Source: Methanosarcinales archaeon (lineage in GTDB: Archaea; Halobacteriota; Syntropharchaeia; Alkanophagales; Methanospirareceae). Taken from it: DNA of 5,692 bases. The translations under genes were made by a program, and so were the position numbers. The stretch covers positions 1 through 5,692 of the forward strand of contig JAENXH010000098.1 in NCBI GenBank assembly GCA_016649585.1, read 5' to 3'. Shown one piece after another: positions 1 to 5,404 of the stretch. The notes beneath the pieces were generated by a model, which worked only from the letters and a program-made list of their open reading frames with translations, made no database searches and had not been told where the DNA came from. How positions within the stretch are numbered: the stretch's first letter is position 1; every line of letters starts with the position of its first letter.

Positions 1-692
1 CTCCGCACCTCTTCTTTCGTTCGCGGATTTATGAGTCCATAGTCCTCATCGCTTTCCAAAGCATGCATGAATGCATCAGTAACCGCTACGGAAGTATTGA
101 AATTAGCAAACTCACCTCCTTCTTTCGCTCTTATAAAATCCAGGATGTCCGGATGGTCAACGTTCAATATACCCATGTTCGCGCCTCGTCTTTTCCCTCC
201 TTGCTTGATCACACCGGTGGCAATGTCGAACACACGCATGAAGGAGATCGGCCCTGAGGCGATTCCTCCCGTTGATTTCACCACGTCGCCTTTTGGTCTC
301 AGTCGTGAGAATGAGAATCCCGTTCCACCGCCGCTTTGATGAATCACCGCCATGTTCTTAACCGCGCCAAATATGCCTTCCATTGAATCCTCAACTGGAA
401 GGACGAAACAGGCAGCGAGCTGTCCGAGTTCAGTCCCGGCATTCATGAGTGTGGGACTGTTTGGCAGGAATTCTAAATTACCCATGAGCTGGTAAAAGCC
501 GAGTCCAGTTTCTTTTACCTCTTCCTTGCTTTTACCATACTTCAGTTCCGCGCTTGCTACCGCACTTGCCACACGCGCGAACATTTGACGTGGAGTCTCG
601 ATAACTTCGCCGCGTTCGTCCTTTAACAAGTATCGCCTATTTAACACCTCTGCGGCATTCAATGAAAGCTTCAAATCATCTTTAACACTCAT
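1..692 (-). CDS. nrdJ: Adenosylcobalamin-dependent class II ribonucleotide reductase, N-terminal part (cut by window edge)
   Basis: This enzyme reduces ribonucleotides to deoxyribonucleotides for DNA synthesis. It uses adenosylcobalamin to make the active-site thiyl radical, so it needs neither oxygen nor a separate radical subunit. I translated the minus strand by hand: 230 codons from the ATG at 690-692 are open to the left edge, so the remainder of the protein is missing. Family blocks appear in order: NAAEVLNRRYLLKD (residues 12-25), FLPNSPTLMNAGT (75-87), the block with Cys95, which should be the N-terminal redox-active cysteine, HQSGGGTGFSFSRLRPKGD (118-136), KQGGKRRGANMG (163-174), DHPDILDFI (179-187) and FNTSVAVTDAFM (198-209). 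The later Asn-Cys-Glu catalytic block lies outside the window. The start is firm, because an in-frame TGA lies six codons upstream (708-710) and GAGG sits six bases before the ATG. No ATP-cone domain precedes the core. Identity as an NrdJ-type enzyme is secure. The B12-dependent class rests on overall motif resemblance. Confidence 0.93.
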   Translation of the reverse strand, partial: MSVKDDLKLSLNAAEVLNRRYLLKDERGEVIETPRQMFARVASAVASAELKYGKSKEEVKETGLGFYQLMGNLEFLPNSPTLMNAGTELGQLAACFVLPVEDSMEGIFGAVKNMAVIHQSGGGTGFSFSRLRPKGDVVKSTGGIASGPISFMRVFDIATGVIKQGGKRRGANMGILNVDHPDILDFIRAKEGGEFANFNTSVAVTDAFMHALESDEDYGLINPRTKEEVR

Positions 693-698
693 AAATTG

Positions 699-740
699 CC
701 TCTTATTTCATCCTTATCTCGCTGAATATTTATATTTTAG
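699..740 (-). promoter_or_regulatory. Probable nrdJ promoter and ribosome binding site
   Basis: Read on the minus strand, the 108-base gap before nrdJ contains an AT-only stretch, AAAATATAAATA (727-738), preceded by CCT. This resembles an archaeal TATA box with part of a BRE. Transcription starting about 25 bases downstream would begin near 705-708 and leave a leader of roughly 15 bases. That leader would still include the GAGG motif at 699-702, six bases from the ATG. I see no cobalamin riboswitch in the gap. No obvious T-run follows the mmp3 stop codon either, so some readthrough from mmp3 is possible. Confidence 0.5.
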
Positions 741-800
741 GTTATGTATGTAGCCTTCCTTGCCGATGATTAGTGAAGTCGCAGGGATTATTAAGTATTT

Positions 801-2339
801 TTATGGCTTCTCTTTCACGTAAATCACGTCCCCTTCTTTGAGCCTGCTGAGAAAGGACATTGTTGAAGTTGATAGTGAAGGAATTGAAAGGACGATATTT
901 GCACCATCGAGAGTTTCGCCCGTAGGCCCATATTCCTTGTTTTCCTCCATTCTTATCCCCATCATCCCACGGTTCGACCTGGACATGTTAGTAACGCCAA
1001 GCACTCCCTTTTTAACGCCCTTCTTTGGCAAGTTCTCGGGCACGAGTGTTCCCGCTTCATCAGCATTTCCCTGAAATAGAACCAGCATTCCGGGAACGGT
1101 GAAATGCACTTTTAAATATCCTATTGGTCGGTTAATCAGTCCGGTAACCTTCTTGAAATACCATACGGTCTTGGGCGCTTCTTTATGAAATAATGTCACG
1201 TCAAACACCGCCTCCTTTTCAACCCCGACTGTCCTTACTGTCCCCCGGTCTATAATTTCCATTGTCAATGCAGGTACCTGATCTACAACTACCGCGTTAT
1301 CATCTTGATTTCCTTCTCTTACCTGCTCGATATCTTCCCGCTCAAAAAACTCCTCGGCTTCCTTTTGTGTCTTCCCCACCACCATCATCCACTTCGGCTC
1401 GGTCACCGTGTAAATCGTATCACCCACTTTTGCGGACTCTATTAACTCCCCGCCCCGTATTATTTCGCCAAATACGTTATGAGACGGGGTTGGCAATCTG
1501 CTCCCTTTATACGCATAAATTTTGCCTTTTTCTGTCCCTTTGTATCGCACAGACAGGCGATATTTTGACCTGTACTGAATGGTCTCAAGTGGTAAACTAA
1601 GTCCCTTTAGAGCTTCCGAAGCAATATACGTGTGTGTAAGATCATCTACGTGGAAAATATCATCTCTTGCGAGCGATAAGAAATGTTCACTTGACATCGG
1701 GGCGTCTTGAGAGAGTTTTATCTTCGCATAGGTGAATATCTCCTGTCCTTCTTTTATCTCGGTATCCAAGTCTGAAGTGACGAAGCCAATCCGCTCCGCC
1801 TTTGTTACAATAGGTGTTATCGCCTCTATCCTATCGCCTTCGCCCAATGCCGTGATAATGCTTCTCCCCCGCGTTAGTCTTCCAATGAGGGCATCGGCGC
1901 CAGTACCGTAAGCAGCTTCATGCGCTCGCTTGCTTATCATAAGGTAGGTCATACCGGGATCAAAACCACCAAAGCCGAAGAAAACGTCCCATTTTCCATA
2001 TTTGTGTTCGCTTCTTTCAACGCTTAAATTCGTTCCAATCGGGCCAATAGCAGTTATATCCTCACTTATCCAGTCTATTATACCTCCTTCGTTATGGAAG
2101 TTTTTATAAATCTCGTGGAATAAAGCTACTGCAGCGGTCTCTTTTTCTCTTGCGATCTTTATTCTCGGCTCTCCTTTCGCCGTTTTCAGGGAAAATTCGT
2201 TCTTCAACTCCCCGCCCTTTTTCTCTGAGATTACTGCGATTATACAGCCTTGCTTGTACGCGCCGTCCAACTCTTTGATAATATCTCCCAACCTCTTGCT
2301 TTTGACTTTTCTGGGCGCACCGTTAAATATGACTTTCAT
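801..2339 (-). CDS. mmp3: Methanogenesis marker protein 3 (UPF0288 family), MCR-activation component
   Basis: This is a 512-residue protein, close to the usual family length, and appears complete. Mmp3 proteins occur in archaea with methyl-coenzyme M reductase. From the literature as I recall it, Mmp3 co-purifies with McrC, Mmp7, Mmp17 and the ATPase A2 in the complex that reductively activates the nickel cofactor F430 of MCR. The sequence starts with a small beta-rich segment (residues 1-65, MKVIFNGAPRKVKSKRLGD). Next comes the conserved glycine-rich block GFGGFDPGMTYLMISKRAH (122-140). A cyclophilin-like C-terminal region follows, with VTLFHKEAPKTVWYF (381-395), TGLINRPIGYLKVHF (399-413) and SRSNRGMMGIR (453-463). 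Only one cysteine (Cys32) is present, so the protein is unlikely to bind an iron-sulfur cluster alone. No Shine-Dalgarno motif precedes the ATG, and a TATA-like box lies about 35 bases upstream, which suggests a nearly leaderless mRNA. No other mcr or mmp gene is visible beside it. Confidence 0.92.
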   Translation of the reverse strand: MKVIFNGAPRKVKSKRLGDIIKELDGAYKQGCIIAVISEKKGGELKNEFSLKTAKGEPRIKIAREKETAAVALFHEIYKNFHNEGGIIDWISEDITAIGPIGTNLSVERSEHKYGKWDVFFGFGGFDPGMTYLMISKRAHEAAYGTGADALIGRLTRGRSIITALGEGDRIEAITPIVTKAERIGFVTSDLDTEIKEGQEIFTYAKIKLSQDAPMSSEHFLSLARDDIFHVDDLTHTYIASEALKGLSLPLETIQYRSKYRLSVRYKGTEKGKIYAYKGSRLPTPSHNVFGEIIRGGELIESAKVGDTIYTVTEPKWMMVVGKTQKEAEEFFEREDIEQVREGNQDDNAVVVDQVPALTMEIIDRGTVRTVGVEKEAVFDVTLFHKEAPKTVWYFKKVTGLINRPIGYLKVHFTVPGMLVLFQGNADEAGTLVPENLPKKGVKKGVLGVTNMSRSNRGMMGIRMEENKEYGPTGETLDGANIVLSIPSLSTSTMSFLSRLKEGDVIYVKEKP

Positions 2340-2370
2340 GACACTTATTTATTGTTAGTGCGTGGCTAAC

Positions 2371-2377
2371 TTTTAAA
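2371..2377 (-). promoter_or_regulatory. Probable TATA box of mmp3
   Basis: TTTTAAA lies about 35 bases upstream of the mmp3 ATG on the minus strand, reading CCTTTAAAAGTT in that direction. Initiation about 26 bases downstream would give a leader of only about 8 bases. That fits the lack of any Shine-Dalgarno sequence before the gene. This assignment is by spacing and composition only. Confidence 0.45.
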
Positions 2378-2384
2378 GGTTTTC

Positions 2385-2394
2385 TTTTTAAATT
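2385..2394 (+). promoter_or_regulatory. Probable TATA box of the PAC2-hsp20 operon
   Basis: TTTTTAAATT is centred about 37 bases before the ATG of the PAC2 gene. The predicted start near 2414 leaves a leader of about 12 bases without a clear ribosome binding site. This box and the mmp3 box lie only about 15 bases apart in an 86-base divergent gap, so the two promoters may compete for TBP/TFB or share regulators. Confidence 0.45.
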
Positions 2395-2425
2395 CAAAAA
2401 ACCATTTCATAGTGAAACCCTGAAA

Positions 2426-3187
2426 ATGGCAGAAGTCGTGCGGATAGTGGAAGAGGAAGGGATAGAATATAATAATCCGATAGTGATAGAGGGCTTACCC
2501 GATGTGGGTTTGGTGGGCACAATTGCAGCGTCTTTTATCGTGGAGAAGCTGGATTACAAAGAGATTGGCCACATCGAATCGGATCTGTTTCCACCGGTTA
2601 TGGTTATACATGACGGCAAATTGAAGAACCCGTTTAGGATATACAGCGCCGAAGACGGATCCGTAGTGGTAGTGTTATCAGAAGTTGCAGTGCCGCCAAC
2701 GGCGGTTTATCCAATAACAACGGCTTTGGCTGATTGGTTTCATAAAATTGGTACAAAGCAGCCGGTTATCCCGGTGAAGGGGCTGCCGATGAAGAATAGA
2801 ATGGATATAGACAAGCCGGAGGTGTTTGCCGTTGGAAACAACGAAGATGCCGTTGCAGAGCTGAAGGCTAAGCAGCTGGATCTCCTGGAAGAGGGTTTTA
2901 TCGCAGGTACTTATGCTATGATGCTCAGGGAATGCTCTAAGAGGCAGATAAGTGCGATTTCCCTGCTCGCTCAGTGCTACCCTGTGTATCCTGATCCTGG
3001 TGCGGCGGCATCGGCAATAGAAACTCTCAAGAAGTTCGTAACGAGTCTTGCCATAGACGTAGGTGAATTATTAGCAAATGCCGAGGAGATAAAACTAAAA
3101 GCTCGTGACCTTATGCAGCAGACAACGCTCTCAGCGTCAGAAATGCAGAAGGGCATGGAGCAGGATATGCCCATTATGTATCGGTAG
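2426..3187 (+). CDS. PAC2 family (PbaB-like) proteasome-associated chaperone/activator
   Basis: This 253-residue protein belongs to the PAC2 superfamily (COG2047 type), soluble proteins related to eukaryotic proteasome assembly chaperones. The N-terminal signature IVIEGLPDVGLVG (residues 19-31) matches the family's glycine-rich loop. The middle of the protein carries FPPVMVIHDG (55-64). The block YPVYPDPGAAASAIETL (185-201) is also typical, and a charged helix follows (about 213-232). The last three residues are Met-Tyr-Arg, which fits the hydrophobic-Tyr-any (HbYX) tail that proteasome activators insert into pockets of the 20S alpha ring. The Pyrococcus homologue PbaB is reported to act on the proteasome through such a tail, so a similar role is inferred here. 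There is no signal peptide or membrane segment. The gene is divergent from mmp3 and is followed 45 bases later by hsp20. Family assignment is firm. Function as an assembly factor versus a gate opener is open. Confidence 0.9.
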   Translation: MAEVVRIVEEEGIEYNNPIVIEGLPDVGLVGTIAASFIVEKLDYKEIGHIESDLFPPVMVIHDGKLKNPFRIYSAEDGSVVVVLSEVAVPPTAVYPITTALADWFHKIGTKQPVIPVKGLPMKNRMDIDKPEVFAVGNNEDAVAELKAKQLDLLEEGFIAGTYAMMLRECSKRQISAISLLAQCYPVYPDPGAAASAIETLKKFVTSLAIDVGELLANAEEIKLKARDLMQQTTLSASEMQKGMEQDMPIMYR

Positions 3188-3211
3188 TTAGTATGCTGAA
3201 TAGACAAAGTA

Positions 3212-3219
3212 GGAGGTGA
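3212..3219 (+). promoter_or_regulatory. Strong Shine-Dalgarno sequence for hsp20, unusually far from the start
   Basis: GGAGGTGA is a near-ideal match to the 3' end of archaeal 16S rRNA. It ends 13 bases before the hsp20 ATG, which is longer than the usual 5-9. The GTG inside it (3217-3219) reads into a stop within nine codons, so it is not the start. In the hsp20 frame, a TGA at 3197-3199 blocks extension upstream. A weaker purine run (AAGGG) lies between the motif and the ATG. No TATA-like box is seen in the gap, so the gene is probably translated from the PAC2 transcript. Confidence 0.7.
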
Positions 3220-3232
3220 AAAGGGTAGAAGA

Positions 3233-3598
3233 ATGGAAATAGAACGGAGGATAATAAAGGCGACCTGGGCACATAATGGCAATTTAGAGCCGTTATACGA
3301 AGTGGAAGATAAAGAAGATGAGATACTGGTTACCTTTGACCTGCCACGCGTAAGCAAAGAGAACGTGGCGATAAATACGACAGAGAATATGGTAGAAGTA
3401 ATAGCGAAGATGAGCAATGCCGTTTGCTGGGAGCGGTGGGGTGTCGTCCAGAAGAAAATAACGTTTCAATCGTTCAGGAAGCAAATACGGTTGCCCGAGC
3501 CCATAGAGCCGGAAAAAGCGCATGCGTTATTAAAAAACGGTATTCTCCGGATTACGTTGCCTAAAATAAGGCGTAAGGTACTGGTCAATATCGAATAA
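3233..3598 (+). CDS. hsp20: Small heat-shock protein, Hsp20/alpha-crystallin family
   Basis: This 121-residue protein would hold unfolding proteins in a refoldable state without ATP, in the cytoplasm. The alpha-crystallin domain fills most of the chain (about residues 20-119). LYEVEDKEDEILVTFDLP (21-38) covers the first strands, FRKQIRLPEPI (81-91) lies in the middle, and the diagnostic LLKNGILRITLPK motif is at 99-111. The N-terminal arm is only about 19 residues, shorter than in many Hsp20 proteins. The chain ends soon after the last strand, so there is little room for a separate C-terminal extension. Whether VLV near the end acts as the assembly I-x-I/V motif is unclear. A tryptophan pair (Trp66, Trp69 in CWERWG) sits in the dimerisation-loop region. 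Its position 45 bases after the PAC2 gene, with no promoter seen between, suggests a shared proteostasis operon. Confidence 0.88.
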   Translation: MEIERRIIKATWAHNGNLEPLYEVEDKEDEILVTFDLPRVSKENVAINTTENMVEVIAKMSNAVCWERWGVVQKKITFQSFRKQIRLPEPIEPEKAHALLKNGILRITLPKIRRKVLVNIE

Positions 3599-3630
3599 CC
3601 CCTTTTTGCACGCAAAAGTTAGTAAAAGCT
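3599..3630. terminator. Convergent intergenic region with small inverted repeat and T-run
   Basis: Only 32 bases separate the stops of hsp20 and nadC, which face each other. On the plus strand, CCCC is followed by five T (3603-3607), a composition compatible with archaeal T-run termination of the PAC2-hsp20 transcript. TTTTGC (3604-3609) and GCAAAA (3612-3617) form a six-base inverted repeat around a two-base centre, too tight for a normal hairpin loop. On the minus strand, two short T4 runs follow the nadC stop. A bidirectional terminator role is plausible but inferred. Confidence 0.35.
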
Positions 3631-4455
3631 CTACTCCACAACATTCAGAGAGAAATTCAAACTGCGCGCTGAATGTGTAATCATACCGATTGAAACAACG
3701 TCAACGCCCGTGGATGCAAAGTCTTTTAGATTTCCCATTTTAATCCCTCCGGATGCCTCTAAAATCAACCCATCGCGAAGTCCTCGCTCGGTAAGCAACC
3801 GCACACACTCTTTTATTTCCGCTGGGGTCATGTTATCCAGCATGATTATGTCTACTTTTAATTCCGCAGCTCGGAGCGCATCATCTATGCTTTCGACTTC
3901 GACCTCGATCTTCCGTGTGAAACTCACCTGTTCTTTCGCCTTTTTTATCGCGGGCTCCAGCTCCATGAGCTTTATATGATTGTCCTTTAGTATCACCGTC
4001 TCGTATAACCTGAATCGGTGCGGGTCGCCACCACCAATAGCAATCGCTTTCTTCTCGTATTTCCTGAAGCCCGGCGTTGTCTTCCTCGTTCCAGCAACCT
4101 TTACATGCTCGTTTACCTTCCTCGCTTCGTTTACAAGCACGTTCGTTAACGTTGCTACGCCACTCATCTGCCCTAAGAAATTAAGTACAAGTCGTTCCGC
4201 CTTCAAGATCTTCGCACTAGGTCCCTTCACCGTCAAAATGATATCACCGCTCTTTATTCTATCTCCGGTCTCAAATTCAGAGGAATGGTGAACGGAAAAA
4301 TAGTCAAATATCTGTTTCGCCTCTTCTAAACCCGCAAGAACGCCTTCCTCTTTCGCCGTTATCTCCGCTTTACAATCGGTATAGGGCACTATCCCACCAT
4401 AATCATCCGGTCCTAAATCCTCTTCCAGAAAACTTTCTATCTCCTTCAGCAACAT
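3631..4455 (-). CDS. nadC: Nicotinate-nucleotide pyrophosphorylase (quinolinate phosphoribosyltransferase)
   Basis: This enzyme converts quinolinate and PRPP to nicotinate mononucleotide, CO2 and pyrophosphate, the step that commits quinolinate to NAD synthesis. The 274-residue length is normal, and all main blocks are present: SFLEEDLGPDD (residues 8-18), AERLVLNFLGQMSGVAT (86-102), TRKTTPGFRKYEKKA (123-137), GGGDPHRFRLYE (141-152), LKDNH (156-160), IEVEVES (183-189), IMLDNM (204-209), LEASGGI (232-238) and SIGMITHSA (255-263). The basic residues Arg124, Lys125, His146, Arg147 and Lys157 should bind substrate phosphates and carboxylates, while Glu184 and Asp207 match conserved acidic positions. 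GGAG directly abuts the ATG, too close for a normal ribosome binding site, so a leaderless or very short-leader transcript is likely. It is divergent from nadX, which feeds the same pathway. Confidence 0.96.
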   Translation of the reverse strand: MLLKEIESFLEEDLGPDDYGGIVPYTDCKAEITAKEEGVLAGLEEAKQIFDYFSVHHSSEFETGDRIKSGDIILTVKGPSAKILKAERLVLNFLGQMSGVATLTNVLVNEARKVNEHVKVAGTRKTTPGFRKYEKKAIAIGGGDPHRFRLYETVILKDNHIKLMELEPAIKKAKEQVSFTRKIEVEVESIDDALRAAELKVDIIMLDNMTPAEIKECVRLLTERGLRDGLILEASGGIKMGNLKDFASTGVDVVSIGMITHSARSLNFSLNVVE

Positions 4456-4466
4456 CTCCGAATAAA

Positions 4467-4482
4467 ACTTAATTTATTAAGT
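4467..4482. promoter_or_regulatory. Palindrome in the nadC-nadX divergent promoter region; possible operator over the nadC TATA box
   Basis: ACTTAAT and ATTAAGT form a seven-base inverted repeat around TT. On the minus strand, the TATA-like TTTACTTAAT (4476-4485) overlaps the right half and is centred about 25 bases before the nadC ATG, the spacing expected for a leaderless archaeal transcript. A dimeric repressor bound here would block nadC and could reach the nadX promoter 10-30 bases away. The alternative is that the symmetry is a by-product of AT-rich promoter DNA. No regulator gene is in the window. Confidence 0.4.
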
Positions 4483-4491
4483 AAAGAAAGG

Positions 4492-4519
4492 TTTTATCAA
4501 AAATCTCCATTTTACATAG
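4492..4519 (+). promoter_or_regulatory. Candidate nadX promoter
   Basis: Two AT-rich boxes could serve the nadX operon. TTTTATCA (4492-4499) would give a leader of about 18 bases including AGGG at 4527-4530. TTTACATAG (4511-4519) is centred about 25 bases before the ATG and would give a leaderless transcript. The sequence alone does not decide between them. Confidence 0.35.
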
Positions 4520-4539
4520 TTCCATCAGGGATCGCAAAA

Positions 4540-5397
4540 ATGGCAAAAATAAGAGTAGGCGTGGTTGGCTGCGGGGCAATCGGAAGTGAGATATGCCAGG
4601 CAATAGATACAGATGAAGTAAATGGGCATGAGTTGGACTTAGGAATGGAGCTGAAAGTTTTGATAGACAACCATCCTGAGAGAATAGAACGGCTGTGTAA
4701 AAGTCTTAGAAAGAAGCCGGATATAACAAAATCTGATAGCACGGGCCTGGACGAGATTTTAGAAGAGGTTGATTTGGTAATAGAGTGCGCATCGCAGGCC
4801 GCGGTTCGCGAGTTTATAATACCAACATTAAAAAAAGGTAAAGAAGTGATGATATTGAGTGTCGGTGCACTGCTGTGCGATCCCGGTCTTCTTGAAGAAA
4901 TTGAACGTATTTCGAAGGATAAAGGATGCAAGGTGTATATCCCCTCAGGTGCTGTGGCTGGGATAGATGGGCTAAAATCCGGCGCCGTTGGAGGCATCCA
5001 ATCAGTGGAATTAACGACGAGAAAGCCCCCGCGGGGATTTGAAGGGAATGCGTATGTCCAGAAACAGGGGATAGATTTATCGTCAATAACGAATGAGAAA
5101 ACGTTGTTTGTAGGTTCAGCGAAGGAGGCGGTGACGCATTTCCCGGAGAACATAAACGTAGCTGCTTCTTTAAGCATTGCAGGCATAGGTTCGGAGGCAA
5201 CAAAGGTGAGAATAATTGCAGACCCAGCTACAAAGGAGAATGTGCATGAGATAGAAGCGAGGGGTGAATTTGGTGCATTATTCGTTAGGGTAGAGAACGT
5301 CCCTTCGATTGCGAATCCAAAGACGAGCTATTTAGCTGCTCTTTCTGCAATAGCAACACTGAAGCGCATATCTCATCCGATACAGGTGGGGACATAG
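4540..5397 (+). CDS. nadX: L-aspartate dehydrogenase (NadX), NAD precursor synthesis
   Basis: NadX oxidises L-aspartate with NAD(P)+ to iminoaspartate, which NadA condenses with dihydroxyacetone phosphate to quinolinate. It replaces the oxygen-linked aspartate oxidase NadB, as suits an anaerobe. The 285-residue protein begins with a Rossmann loop, VGVVGCGAIG (residues 6-15), followed by VIECASQAAV (80-89). The substrate-side motif IPSGAVAGIDGLKSGAVGG follows (134-152), and then NVAASLSIAGIG (206-217). Next come ADPATKENVHEIEARGEFG (227-245), whose His236 should be the catalytic histidine, and the C-terminal NPKTSYLAALSA (259-270). All hallmarks are intact. The ATG is placed directly before the first beta strand. 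nadC diverges from it across 84 bases, and an unknown gene follows after 7 bases. NadA must lie elsewhere in the genome. The homoserine dehydrogenase-like fold could mislead, but the AspDH-specific C-terminal blocks make NadX the better call. Confidence 0.94.
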   Translation: MAKIRVGVVGCGAIGSEICQAIDTDEVNGHELDLGMELKVLIDNHPERIERLCKSLRKKPDITKSDSTGLDEILEEVDLVIECASQAAVREFIIPTLKKGKEVMILSVGALLCDPGLLEEIERISKDKGCKVYIPSGAVAGIDGLKSGAVGGIQSVELTTRKPPRGFEGNAYVQKQGIDLSSITNEKTLFVGSAKEAVTHFPENINVAASLSIAGIGSEATKVRIIADPATKENVHEIEARGEFGALFVRVENVPSIANPKTSYLAALSAIATLKRISHPIQVGT

Positions 5398-5404
5398 AGG
5401 GAAA

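Noticed and set aside
61..76. Repeated ATGCAT units (63-68 and 71-76) that look like a palindromic site
   Set aside because: They lie inside nrdJ and encode its conserved Asp-Ala-Phe-Met-His stretch, so codon choice explains them.
788..797. TTATTAAGTA upstream of nrdJ, identical to 4474-4483 in the nadC-nadX palindrome
   Set aside because: It is a single AT-rich half-site about 100 bases before nrdJ with no symmetric partner. A chance match in AT-rich spacer DNA is likely.
693..800. Possible cobalamin riboswitch before the B12-dependent reductase
   Set aside because: The gap is only 108 bases, has no B12-box-like conserved sequence I can see, and contains an ordinary TATA-like element. Such riboswitches are also not typical of archaea.
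1262..1600. Plus-strand open frame of 112 codons inside mmp3
   Set aside because: It lies fully antisense to conserved mmp3 and has no motif or ribosome site supporting it.
2977..3417. Minus-strand open frame of 146 codons spanning the end of the PAC2 gene and hsp20
   Set aside because: It overlaps two solid genes, and its hydrophobic, serine-rich translation follows from their reverse complement.
4512..5186. Long minus-strand open frame (224 codons) opposite nadX
   Set aside because: It is antisense to a clearly conserved NadX, has no recognisable domain and has a Ser/Pro-rich composition typical of a shadow frame.
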